From Candidatus Thorarchaeota archaeon (GTDB taxonomy: Archaea > Asgardarchaeota > Thorarchaeia > Thorarchaeales > Thorarchaeaceae), in the NCBI GenBank assembly GCA_004524445.1, contig SDNP01000028.1, positions 1 through 40,662 of the forward strand: a stretch of DNA of 40,662 bases. Reading direction: 5' to 3'. The position numbers were made by a program, and so were the translations under genes. Of this stretch, positions 33,671 to 40,662 are shown piece by piece (positions within the stretch are counted from its first letter, which is position 1; every line of letters begins with the position of its first letter). The notes under the pieces are model-generated. The model was not told the DNA's origin. It made no database searches and saw nothing but the letters and a program-made list of their open reading frames with translations.

Positions 33671-34168
33671 TCATTCCTCTAGAGCTTCAAGTCGCTCAAG
33701 AAACCTGCTCAAATTGGGACAGGCACCTTTGTCGGGTTTTACTACATCTATCATCTCAATGAAGCCTTTTTTGTCTATTAGGAAGACAATTCTCTTCCCA
33801 TATCCTTCATCGGGAACAAAACAATCGTCTTCGAGAGTCACATCTCCAGGTGGATTGAAGTCCGAGAGAATAGGAAAGCCAAGGTCTCCAACTTCTTCCA
33901 TCCATTCTTCATTTGCCTCGAAGGAATCCATGTTGACCCCAACAACTATAGTGTCTAGCTCGTCCAGTTCTTCGATATGTTCTCTGAAAAACTCAAAATA
34001 TTCCTTGCAGAGCTCGTTCACCTTTCCTGGGTGAAATGCCAGTAAGACATTCTTTTCACCACGGAAACCCGATAATTGAACATCATCACCGTTTTGATCT
34101 TCTAGTTCAAAGTCAGGAGCTTCCTCGCCAACCGTTAGACATACACCGCGTTCTCTAAGAAGTACCAT
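33671..34168 (-). CDS. Peroxiredoxin, AhpC/TSA-type
   Basis: The 165-residue protein has the thioredoxin-like fold of AhpC/TSA/BCP peroxiredoxins: EEAPDFELEDQNGDDVQLSG, then LLAFHPGKVNELCKEYFEFF and RIVFLIDKKGFIEMI. The expected active-site pattern is P-xxx-T-xx-C. Here P47 and C54 are present, but the Thr position reads Asn (N51). R126 fits the conserved active-site Arg. Two other Cys (C116, C150) could resolve the sulfenic acid. These enzymes reduce H2O2 and alkyl peroxides in the cytosol. The gene is divergent from nikR with 220 bases between starts. Confidence 0.85.
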   Translation of the reverse strand: MVLLRERGVCLTVGEEAPDFELEDQNGDDVQLSGFRGEKNVLLAFHPGKVNELCKEYFEFFREHIEELDELDTIVVGVNMDSFEANEEWMEEVGDLGFPILSDFNPPGDVTLEDDCFVPDEGYGKRIVFLIDKKGFIEMIDVVKPDKGACPNLSRFLERLEALEE

Positions 34169-34311
34169 TTTCTTTCATCTCTTTTCTTGTATAGCTAAAA
34201 TCGTATTGTTTCCTAGTGTTTCTAACTATTGTTAATATTTTTGGTTTGGAGCTTTTGGGTGCCGTATGTTTCTTCTATTCTCATTAGTTTCTAGCCGGCC
34301 CTTCATTAATC

Positions 34312-34384
34312 GTGTTACTCGTTTGAGATTCGTGTCACTTATATGGGAGTTCTGTGTCACTCAATCGTAAGCGGAGCGAGTGAC
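34312..34384. promoter_or_regulatory. Repeated GTGTYACT boxes and inverted GAGTGAC before nikR
   Basis: Three direct copies lie at 34312 (GTGTTACTC), 34332 (GTGTCACTT) and 34354 (GTGTCACTC), with spacings of 20 and 22 bases, about two helical turns. GAGTGAC at 34378-34384 is the inverse of the core GTCACTC. The group ends just before the ATG of the NikR-like gene (34389). NikR proteins bind palindromic operators in bacteria, so these may be operators for autoregulation. The Escherichia coli NikR site has a different sequence, so this remains a candidate. Confidence 0.5.
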
Positions 34385-34388
34385 TATC

Positions 34389-34808
34389 ATGAAACGATTT
34401 GGTGTTTCCATTCCAGAGGATTTGTTACAGAGATTCGATGAGGCTGTTATGAAGAGAAATTATTCAGGACGGTCGGAGGCAATCCGCGATGCCATCAGAC
34501 TATTTCTGACACAAGCCGAATGGGAAGAAAACCAAGAGGGTAATTATGCATCTCTTAACATTGTATATCAGCACAAACCTAAGCTAATGGAGGAGCTGAT
34601 AGAGAAGCAACATAACGCCAAGGTGAACGTCTTGTCGTCCGTTCATATACACTTGACGCATTCTCATTGTTTTGAACTTTTAACAATCAAAGGTACAAAC
34701 GAAGGCATTTCTGAGTTAGCTGACGAGATTGCAGGAATTCCAGGCATAGAGTATTCCCAGTTATTCACATTTATGCTGCCAGAAGGTGATGCAAATCATG
34801 CACATTAA
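34389..34808 (+). CDS. nikR: NikR-like nickel-responsive ribbon-helix-helix regulator
   Basis: The protein (139 residues from ATG 34389; GTG 34380 is a poorer start because the GGAG lies too close) has an N-terminal RHH domain (RFGVSIPEDLLQRFDEAVMK, NYSGRSEAIRDAIRLFL) and a C-terminal ACT-like domain. The nickel ligands of NikR are recognisable: H75, H86, H88 and C94, in KQHNAKV and VHIHLTHSHCFE. They match the Escherichia coli positions 76, 87, 89, 95. It probably represses nickel-uptake genes when nickel is high; no nickel transporter is in this window. It is divergent from peroxiredoxin and convergent with the DUF362 gene. Confidence 0.92.
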   Translation: MKRFGVSIPEDLLQRFDEAVMKRNYSGRSEAIRDAIRLFLTQAEWEENQEGNYASLNIVYQHKPKLMEELIEKQHNAKVNVLSSVHIHLTHSHCFELLTIKGTNEGISELADEIAGIPGIEYSQLFTFMLPEGDANHAH

Positions 34809-34838
34809 ACTCCGGGAAGAATAATGGTCATCTTCTTT

Positions 34839-35669
34839 CTAAGGTGCCGCGACAAGTTCAATATCCTGAGGGCCGGTTGCCCCGAAACCCAGTTTGGCAG
34901 CATGTGTCAATTGGGGTAGTTCCCATGTTGGAGCATCCAATTTGTTGTCTTCATTGTAGCTCTTCAATATGTCAACGCCCACTGCATCAATAGCGACTGA
35001 ATCGGTTCCAGCAAGTATCACATTTGGATTTTCGACTTTCCCTTCAACGGGGCCGCCTGTAACGAATGCTTTCCTTGCGTCCATGAGAATAAGGCGTGGT
35101 TTGAAGTAAGATGCCAAATCGGCAATCTTCTCTTCTAGATGTCTTAGATGCATCCGAAGCCGATCTCTACCCCGCACATACCCCATATACAGCTTCATTG
35201 CTCCAGTGAATTTCGCAAATTTATGCGTCTTCAAACATGGAACAGTGATTAATGGGTCAGAGGTCAGAACAGCTTGGCCGAGTTGCGCATTTCTCAAATA
35301 TCGTCCGAGAGGAATTTCAGTGTCAATCCACCGGCCACCATCTAGAAACTCGACCTTTGCGTCAATATCATCAACGACTTTCAGAAGCCCATTCTTCTCA
35401 GCTTCTTCCGTTGTATCACGCATGAACATAGATGATTCTACTATTCGAATTTCATCTACTCCATAATCAAGGAGTACTTTGCCTAATGCCCGAATGAAGA
35501 GCGGATCACTGGAAGCTGGAAGCGGATCACCAGAGTTGAGATTCGGCTTGATAACCACCTTGGAATTCTTTTCCAACAGCCGTTCAAACCCTCCAAGGAT
35601 ACCAACTGCAGATCGGATGTCATTTTCCAATGAATGCGTGGATTTTACCTTAGCAACCACTTGACTCAT
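34839..35669 (-). CDS. DUF362-family protein
   Basis: The 276-residue protein shows the DUF362 pattern: KVVIKPNLNSGDPLPASSDP at the N-terminus, EIRIVESSM, the middle block LITVPCLKTHKFAKFTGAMK and the C-terminal NVILAGTDSVAIDAVGVDIL. Many family members also have ferredoxin-like 4Fe-4S motifs; none is present here, and length fits the domain alone. Function is unknown for most members. It is downstream of the predicted surface protein gene (12 bases between) and convergent with nikR. The two genes may be cotranscribed. Confidence 0.88.
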   Translation of the reverse strand: MSQVVAKVKSTHSLENDIRSAVGILGGFERLLEKNSKVVIKPNLNSGDPLPASSDPLFIRALGKVLLDYGVDEIRIVESSMFMRDTTEEAEKNGLLKVVDDIDAKVEFLDGGRWIDTEIPLGRYLRNAQLGQAVLTSDPLITVPCLKTHKFAKFTGAMKLYMGYVRGRDRLRMHLRHLEEKIADLASYFKPRLILMDARKAFVTGGPVEGKVENPNVILAGTDSVAIDAVGVDILKSYNEDNKLDAPTWELPQLTHAAKLGFGATGPQDIELVAAP

Positions 35670-35681
35670 AGTGATACAGCC

Positions 35682-36452
35682 TCAGATAGAGTGCGGCCTC
35701 AAATAAGCGTTTGATTCTGGCAATTTGCCTTTTTCCCTTTCAGACTCTTTGTTTCTAAACAGAAAGAAACCAAGAGGAAAGGCAACAATCGATGCCAGTA
35801 CAACTACGATTATGGGAGTGTAGTCAATACACGACTGACATGGGATATCAGATGATTCAACTTTTAGAATAGAACCATCCACTCCAAGATACAATGACCA
35901 TCTTTCGGTTTCTGCAACGAGATAGAAACTGACCTTCCAGACTACTCCCACCTCAAGTTCGGCTGTGCTTCCGGGTATGAGCACTATCTTTTCGCAAAGC
36001 CCCCAATATCTGCTGTCGTTGATGAAGAACTCGGTCGCCTCCAATATCGCCACAGAAAAATTCGCCTGCAGCTCGGAGGGTACGGATTCGACCCATTGAA
36101 GTGACCCGTCTTCTGGGGAGAGGCCCACAATTTGCTGACTAAAGCCAGAAGCATTCACTTGGCAAATTGCATAACTTCTGACAGACAGGTTCTCTGTAAG
36201 TTCATATCCAGTCTGGCCCAGAGACGTCCAAAACATTGTGGAGTTGGAATCTAGTATGCCCCTTAATGTGGGATCAGTAGAAAATGCAGGCTCGAACGAC
36301 TGAAGGCTGTCAAAGTCATCTGGCACAAGCTGAACTTCTCTATAGTCGATAATGATAGAGGATGTTTCTTGGCCAGCAACATAGAAAGGAATGACTAGGA
36401 GGATCAATGAAACCACTAGAGTTGTTTTTCTAAGAGTCGCCTTCAAACACAC
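35682..36452 (-). CDS. Predicted secreted/surface protein with C-terminal membrane anchor
   Basis: I do not recognise this 256-residue protein. It has an N-terminal signal-like hydrophobic stretch (about residues 8-28, KTTLVVSLILLVIPFYVAG), a soluble middle of about 190 residues, a CQSC pair, and a TM segment near the C-terminus (TPIIVVVLASIVAFPLGFFL), then a charged tail. It is therefore likely an extracytoplasmic protein held by a C-terminal anchor. The start may be GTG 36452 or TTG 36446. It sits between DUF362 and TIGR04076 genes on the same strand, spaced 12 and 53 bases. Confidence 0.65.
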   Translation of the reverse strand: MCLKATLRKTTLVVSLILLVIPFYVAGQETSSIIIDYREVQLVPDDFDSLQSFEPAFSTDPTLRGILDSNSTMFWTSLGQTGYELTENLSVRSYAICQVNASGFSQQIVGLSPEDGSLQWVESVPSELQANFSVAILEATEFFINDSRYWGLCEKIVLIPGSTAELEVGVVWKVSFYLVAETERWSLYLGVDGSILKVESSDIPCQSCIDYTPIIVVVLASIVAFPLGFFLFRNKESEREKGKLPESNAYLRPHSI

Positions 36453-36505
36453 TCACAAAGCATGTGAAATATCAGTTGCGTATAAAGGATACTCTAGTAG
36501 CAGAT

Positions 36506-36799
36506 TCATTCCTCAGTGGCAATTTCGAAAGTCACTGTACCTCCAGGGGTGAGCGGTGGGCCCGGGTCCAGACATTGAACGTAATACGGCGCATCCACAT
36601 GAGATAACCCCACCTCTCGTCCCGAAATACCAGTCCGTGCTGCAATCAGGTAAGGTGTAAATGACATTGCGGCCCATACACAGTAGGCATCGGACTCTTC
36701 CTTCACCAATGACGCGCCATCAATGACTATTTTATCGCCTTGTTTGAAGACAGGGCAGGTTCCCTTGATTTCACGCACTCGAATCACTATCTTTGTCAT
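36506..36799 (-). CDS. TIGR04076-family small protein
   Basis: The 97-residue protein resembles TIGR04076. It has IVIRVREIKGTCPVFKQGDK at the N-terminus (CP motif followed by GDK), and a block DAYCVWAAMSFTPYLIAARTG, with one Cys in each. Members are short proteins of unknown function. The gene is likely real because of the family resemblance and length. It is divergent from the archaemetzincin gene, with 108 bases between starts. Confidence 0.75.
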   Translation of the reverse strand: MTKIVIRVREIKGTCPVFKQGDKIVIDGASLVKEESDAYCVWAAMSFTPYLIAARTGISGREVGLSHVDAPYYVQCLDPGPPLTPGGTVTFEIATEE

Positions 36800-36907
36800 A
36801 GTAATGCAATAAACTGTTTTCAGAGATGGAGTAATAACATCATCGCCTATGCGGAATCGAAAAGAATAGGAGCTGACATTCTGAATAGAATATTAGAAGG
36901 GTTTGAT

Positions 36908-37444
36908 TTGGCAAATACTAAAGAGATTCTACTGATCGGCTTTGGCGATTTGGCAAAAGAAGTACTATGCCAGTTGTCGCATGATATACAGGAGAATCTA
37001 CCTATTAGAAGGTCAAGAGTAAATGTTAAACAGGAGAATCTCGAAATCCCCAGTTCCGCATTTGATTCATCAAGACAACAATACAGCACGAATGCTTTTC
37101 TCAGTATGCTTCATGATCAATCATATAAAAAGAAGCATGCCCTTGGCGTCGTAGCCAAAGACCTCTTCGTGCCAAGTCTAAATTTTGTCTTTGGAGTCGC
37201 TCAGAGAGGAGGAAGCGCTGTCATTAGTACCGTTCGTTTGGAGCCACAGTTTTACGGGAAATCACCTGATAAAGAGCCGTTTCGCGTTCGACTGTTGAAA
37301 GAAGCAATCCATGAGCTGGGACATGTCTTTGGACTTAGCCACTGCGATAACTTCTGCGTAATGAGGTTTTCAAATAGTCTGCCAGAAACTGATGCGAAAC
37401 CTCCAACATTCTGTCAAGACTGTCAATCAAAGATTATTGACTAA
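36908..37444 (+). CDS. amzA: Archaemetzincin (zinc metalloprotease)
   Basis: The protein (178 residues) has the archaemetzincin zinc motif HELGHVFGLSHCDNFCVM: three His, catalytic Glu and the Cys residues of the second site, plus CQDC near the C-terminus. I placed the start at TTG 36908 because GAAGGG lies about 7 bases before it, the product then begins near the expected ILLIGFGDL strand, and the frame upstream (to 36740) runs through the start of the divergent TIGR04076 gene. Length then fits the family (about 170-190). The physiological substrate is unknown. Confidence 0.85.
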   Translation: MANTKEILLIGFGDLAKEVLCQLSHDIQENLPIRRSRVNVKQENLEIPSSAFDSSRQQYSTNAFLSMLHDQSYKKKHALGVVAKDLFVPSLNFVFGVAQRGGSAVISTVRLEPQFYGKSPDKEPFRVRLLKEAIHELGHVFGLSHCDNFCVMRFSNSLPETDAKPPTFCQDCQSKIID

Positions 37445-37475
37445 GAGGTCCGTGATTGTCAAATCTACTCCTGGA

Positions 37476-38039
37476 TTAAGACTGCCCTGGTGATTCATTT
37501 GCAGAGAAAATACTGGCTTTCCAATCCAAAGCGGTCTCTAAGATTTCTTGGATGAACTCAGCCTTTGCCTCCGTGTACGCCGGCCGATCATCTCCATACT
37601 TGGCTGCAAGCCGCATCTTCAGTTCTTCGTATTCCTCGGCACTTCCAGGATGGGCGATAAGATAGTCCCTGAAATCAATATACTTTCGTACTGAGTCGTT
37701 GGTCACGTCATAGAAATGGAGATGGAATCCCACTGGATGGGTGTGTTTTCGAAAGAATCTTCGCCCTTCGATGCCTGCTTCTCCCCTGAGCGTATACCCC
37801 ATAGCTTCGAACTCCTCATTGAATCTCTCTATTCTATCAATGTCCCTAACTAGGGCCAAAATGTCCACAATTGGCTTTGCTTTGATGTCCGGCACTGATG
37901 TGCTCCCAACATGATAGGTGGTTATCAAAAGAGGCCCCAAAAGATCTCTGATCTTTGACTTCTCCCGCTGATACTCCTCAGACCAAGCCGGATCATGGGG
38001 AACTAGAACTACAGGTTCCATCGCCTGATACACCGACAC
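37476..38039 (-). CDS. GrpB-family protein (UPF0157)
   Basis: The 187-residue protein has the GrpB pattern: VVLVPHDPAWSEEYQREKSK, YHVGSTSVPDIKAKPIVDIL, the segment FFRKHTHPVGFHLHFYDV and a C-terminal EAKAEFIQEIL helix. This nucleotidyltransferase-like family includes bacterial stand-alone proteins and domains fused to dephospho-CoA kinase; the activity is uncertain. The conserved GST and KPIVDIL blocks are intact. It is convergent with archaemetzincin and divergent from nothing nearby. Confidence 0.9.
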   Translation of the reverse strand: MSVYQAMEPVVLVPHDPAWSEEYQREKSKIRDLLGPLLITTYHVGSTSVPDIKAKPIVDILALVRDIDRIERFNEEFEAMGYTLRGEAGIEGRRFFRKHTHPVGFHLHFYDVTNDSVRKYIDFRDYLIAHPGSAEEYEELKMRLAAKYGDDRPAYTEAKAEFIQEILETALDWKASIFSANESPGQS

Positions 38040-38115
38040 CTATAGAAACACAAGTTGCCTTTTGAATTTCGTGAGCTAAGCAATATGATCCGGTAGTCAC
38101 CTATCCGGCGGGTAC

Positions 38116-38700
38116 CTAAACTTCATCTGGAGGTTTCTCGTTGTTTCGCGAAACCCGTCGCCAGACACCCCAGATTAGTATGAAGAAAACCAGTACGAAT
38201 GATAGATACAAAAACAACCATTTGATGGATGTGAAAAAGCTTCCCATCGAGATAATACTAGCTGAAAGGTTTGGATAGGCGAGTGCTTGTTGTGCGATAA
38301 TGATGTTTTCGAAGCAATCAAAGACTCCAGCAAAGATAGGTATTAAGGACATCAATTTTGCAGATTGATTCTCTAGATCCAATTTGTTGATGCCCGTTAT
38401 GATACCAATAGCGAGAGCCAATGAATACGCAGCAGGAAAGATGTAGTCAAGCAGATGAACCGTCAGCCAGACATCTAGACCCTCTGAACCCAATATTCCA
38501 AATGCCTCTGAAACATCATCGATATCGTATCTAAACATCAAGTCAGGCATATCTGCCTCACCATAAACATCGTACACCAATGACTGTGTTCCAATGCTCA
38601 TGATTGAGATGACAATCATGCTGGTTATGATAGTGATTGCCAGATTCCGTGATGTTGCCATTTTGTCAAGACGATTAACCAACCTTTGCATCGATTCCAC
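38116..38700 (-). CDS. Four-TM membrane protein, unknown
   Basis: The 194-residue protein has about four membrane segments (near 20-42, 80-101, 115-137, 152-178) and a basic C-terminal tail RRVSRNNEKPP. I recognise no family. The first two segments flank an acidic loop with FRYDIDDVSEAFGILGSEG. The ATG start is clear. It is upstream of the GrpB-like gene in the same orientation (76 bases). Confidence 0.65.
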   Translation of the reverse strand: MESMQRLVNRLDKMATSRNLAITIITSMIVISIMSIGTQSLVYDVYGEADMPDLMFRYDIDDVSEAFGILGSEGLDVWLTVHLLDYIFPAAYSLALAIGIITGINKLDLENQSAKLMSLIPIFAGVFDCFENIIIAQQALAYPNLSASIISMGSFFTSIKWLFLYLSFVLVFFILIWGVWRRVSRNNEKPPDEV

Positions 38701-38849
38701 TTCCGTATTCTAACCCCGTTCGCTATTAGACCTTTTTTTATTTTCAGCAAAGGCAGTCTTTTGTACCTCATATGAAGAAGTTATTATGCTGAGAATCAGT
38801 TTTCTAAGAAACCGAGTGTGTATACCATCTACTGTGTGATGTGGGAACT

Positions 38850-39212
38850 ATGATTAAAGGAATTGACGTTGTATTTTTCTATTCGAGAGATTTGGGTCAG
38901 CTGATAAAATGGTATCAAGAGATGTTCGATATGGATTTTTCAAGAGATTCACAAGAGTCGGACTGGGCTGAATTTGCATTTTCAGAAGATTCAGTATCCA
39001 CTAGACTTGCCTTTCATGCTTGGCATGAGAATGTTCAGCAAAAATTCATGATCTCCTTTCTGGTGGACGATATTCATACCTTGGTCAAAAGACTTCAAGA
39101 AAAAGGAGCAGAATTACTAGGTACTCCCCTCATCACTGAGATTGAAGATTCATTCTTTGCAACTATCAGAGACCCGGAGGGGAACATCATTCAGGTCTCA
39201 GAGAGGAAGTAA
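38850..39212 (+). CDS. VOC-superfamily protein (glyoxalase/bleomycin-resistance fold)
   Basis: The protein (120 residues) has the single VOC module: VVFFYSRDLGQLIKWYQEMF at the N-terminus, then TRLAFHAW with a likely metal-ligand His, and FATIRDPEGNIIQVSERK at the C-terminus with the terminal Glu/Gln region. VOC dimers handle metal-dependent small-molecule reactions. The substrate cannot be read. ATG 38850 is preferred over GTG 38841. The gene is divergent from the membrane protein and convergent with the aminotransferase gene. Confidence 0.88.
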   Translation: MIKGIDVVFFYSRDLGQLIKWYQEMFDMDFSRDSQESDWAEFAFSEDSVSTRLAFHAWHENVQQKFMISFLVDDIHTLVKRLQEKGAELLGTPLITEIEDSFFATIRDPEGNIIQVSERK

Positions 39213-39240
39213 TCGAAGCATCAGAAACCTCTTTCTTCTT

Positions 39241-40371
39241 TTATATGAGGTTACTTATCATTTCGTCTATGATTGACAATCCTCCAATGAGGTGTTCCTC
39301 ACTATAACCGAAGCCAATACGCAGATGCTTCTCCATGCCGAAATATTCACCTGGAGCGATTAGGAGGCTCTTTTCTTTTCGGAGGCGCTCGACGAGCTCG
39401 AGGGAGCTGAGTGGAAGGTTGTGTTTTGGAAAACAAATACTTGCGGCCATTGGGGCCACATAGTCGAAAATATCATCGTGGTCATTCAGCCAACCCTCCA
39501 TCAGACTCCAGCTCGCCCTCACAATTGTAGTTGCCCTAGCGAGTAGTTCTTTTCTCTTTTCTGGCTGTAGGGCAATTGTTGCCAATCTGTCGCTGATGAT
39601 TGACGGGCAAATAGTCGTATAGTCAGAATAGGACCAGAGGGATTCCGCATGATCCTTTTCAGGTGTCACTATCCATCCTAGCCTTAGGCCGGGCAGCCCA
39701 TACGCCTTCGACAGGCTGTTAGTCACAATCGCCTTTTCGTACTGTCCAAACATGGATGGAGTGAGAACGCCGTTCATTTCTGCCCCTTGATAGACCTCAT
39801 CTGATAGTATCCAGGCACCATAATCTCCTGCTATTTCGGCTACCGCCTGGAGATAATCAGATCCGATTATCGTTCCCGTCGGATTATTCGGGTTGCATAT
39901 AGTGATGACTAGCGTTTCTTTAGAGACTTGTTCCTTAAGGGATTCTATATCAGGAACCCACTTGTCGTGGTGCATTTCTAGATAATATGGTCTGACAACC
40001 CCACCGAAGGCAGTTGTTATTCCGTTTATCTGATTATAATTCGGTTGCATCATAATGACTTGATTTTGCCTATCAGACTCGCTCAAGAGATTCCAAATCG
40101 TTAGGAAATTGGCCTCGGCCCCACCATTTGTCACGAGGATGTTTTCTGCAGTGGCACCAGGATACATGTCTGCAATGGCTTCACGGAGAAGCATCGTTCC
40201 GTTGGTTTGAGAGTACCCGAGTGGAGTGCGTAGCATCTCAGTTAGTTCATTTTCATCAGGTACTAACTCACGGATTGAAAGGGGAAGAACGCCGCTCTCT
40301 GTGAGATTGATATCCACAATGTGTTCCCACTTCGATTGGATTCTTTCCAATAGGAAGGGCTCTAAAGTCAT
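39241..40371 (-). CDS. Class I/II aminotransferase, PLP-dependent
   Basis: The 376-residue protein is a fold-type I aminotransferase: NILVTNGGAEANFLTIWNLL, ITICNPNNPTGTIIG, LSDEVYQGAE, and the PLP lysine in VTNSLSKAYGLPGLRLGWIV. The Arg that binds the substrate carboxylate is in LRIGFGYSEEHL near the C-terminus. The sequence differs clearly from the 16676-17827 enzyme, so a different substrate is expected. ATG 40371 is used. It is divergent from the partial methyltransferase at the right edge. Confidence 0.92.
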   Translation of the reverse strand: MTLEPFLLERIQSKWEHIVDINLTESGVLPLSIRELVPDENELTEMLRTPLGYSQTNGTMLLREAIADMYPGATAENILVTNGGAEANFLTIWNLLSESDRQNQVIMMQPNYNQINGITTAFGGVVRPYYLEMHHDKWVPDIESLKEQVSKETLVITICNPNNPTGTIIGSDYLQAVAEIAGDYGAWILSDEVYQGAEMNGVLTPSMFGQYEKAIVTNSLSKAYGLPGLRLGWIVTPEKDHAESLWSYSDYTTICPSIISDRLATIALQPEKRKELLARATTIVRASWSLMEGWLNDHDDIFDYVAPMAASICFPKHNLPLSSLELVERLRKEKSLLIAPGEYFGMEKHLRIGFGYSEEHLIGGLSIIDEMISNLI

Positions 40372-40482
40372 GTCACTCGCCTTTGCCGTGTTAGAGGATG
40401 CGTTGAGTGCTTAAGAATCACACCACATTGAGATTCATCCTCCTAGTTGAAGAAGCATATAATCAATGCCACCAGCACGTAT

Positions 40483-40492
40483 CTTAAATATA
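40483..40492 (+). promoter_or_regulatory. Possible TATA box for the right-edge gene
   Basis: CTTAAATATA is a good archaeal TATA-like match in an A/T-rich region. It would start transcription near 40515, giving a leader of about 50 bases before the start at 40566. It has no experimental support here. Confidence 0.4.
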
Positions 40493-40565
40493 GTTAAATT
40501 ACATAGTGTTCTAACATTTTCATTATGAACATCATTGACAAGATATTCATACTTAGAAGGAGGTG

Positions 40566-40662
40566 TTGACAATCTCAGACATATTCAAGACAGTTGAAGA
40601 AAGTTATGATAAGATGGGAGAAACGTATCATGATTTCAGGGATAACGAGAAATTCATACGAC
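40566..40662 (+). CDS. Start of a probable SAM-dependent methyltransferase (3'-truncated by window edge)
   Basis: The open frame begins TTG 40566 (or GTG 40563) after AAGGAGG at 40557-40563, and runs off the window. The 32 visible residues include SYDKMGETYHDFRDNEKFI, like the first helix of class I SAM methyltransferases (pattern YDxxAxxYHxxR). The spacing from the Shine-Dalgarno site to TTG is short (2 bases), so the start is uncertain. The SAM-binding motif lies outside the window, so the call is weak. Confidence 0.5.
   Translation, partial: MTISDIFKTVEESYDKMGETYHDFRDNEKFIR

Noticed and set aside
36740..36907. Longer N-terminus for archaemetzincin from ATG 36740
   Set aside because: It would overlap the start of the divergent TIGR04076 gene and shows no family match; TTG 36908 has an RBS and gives the usual length.
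1..40662. CRISPR arrays, insertion sequences, attachment sites, integrases or transposases
   Set aside because: I looked for regularly spaced repeats, transposase or integrase motifs and terminal inverted repeats and saw none. The repeats at 34312-34384 are too few and short to be CRISPR.

Overview
The window is archaeal. It carries eukaryote-type ribosomal proteins (eS26 at the left edge and an eL13-like protein), eIF5A, class I lysyl-tRNA synthetase, a NOB1-type nuclease, a TrmY-type methyltransferase, a CDP-alcohol phosphatidyltransferase of the archaeal lipid type, archaemetzincin, NikR and a HerA/NurA pair. Bet3-like (TRAPP/V4R superfamily) proteins sit beside Roadblock-like proteins, and there is a SNAP-like alpha-solenoid protein. 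Together these point to an Asgard archaeon, perhaps Thorarchaeia. The phylum is an inference from gene content and no tree was made. Genes are densely packed, TTG and GTG starts are common, Shine-Dalgarno sequences are frequent, and no gene-free stretch exceeds about 215 bases.

Layout. 1-1297 (+): eS26 tail, TrmY-like methyltransferase, PadR regulator. 1310-7328 (-): phospholipid synthase, LysRS, a MacB/FtsX-type ABC transporter and a membrane-anchored double winged-helix regulator. 7391-12340 (mostly -): the most unusual region, with two copies of a gene pair [Roadblock-like protein with tandem HTH domains, then a Bet3-like protein], an extra V4R protein after one copy, and two small membrane proteins between the copies. 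12378-14870 (-): PfkB kinase, eL13-HhH fusion and DUF72 protein, possibly in one transcription unit with the Roadblock/Bet3 pair downstream. 14983-17827: unknown small protein, glutamine synthetase and a convergent aminotransferase. 18040-22190: PAC2 protein, an orphan 2-oxoacid oxidoreductase gamma subunit, a phytoene-dehydrogenase-like flavoprotein and a Gfo/Idh/MocA oxidoreductase. 22334-27619: SNAP-like solenoid protein, YjbQ, NOB1-like, NAD kinase, eIF5A, Lrp. 27716-33363 (+): NurA-like nuclease overlapping a HerA-like ATPase, then an M3 peptidase. 33457-33544: tRNA-Leu(CAG). 33671-40662: divergent peroxiredoxin/NikR with repeats in front of nikR, DUF362, a predicted surface protein, TIGR04076, archaemetzincin, GrpB-like, a membrane protein, VOC, a second aminotransferase and the start of a probable methyltransferase.

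How parts may work together. The Bet3-like proteins keep the fold signature of eukaryotic TRAPP Bet3, and the Roadblock-like proteins resemble the longin/roadblock class that pairs with small GTPases or TRAPP cores. Their repeated pairing suggests a physical complex related to a pre-eukaryotic TRAPP, here joined to HTH domains. The HerA/NurA pair is probably a DNA-end-processing machine but is larger than usual, with an HTH-like insert in NurA and no Mre11/Rad50 beside it. Most other genes are housekeeping.
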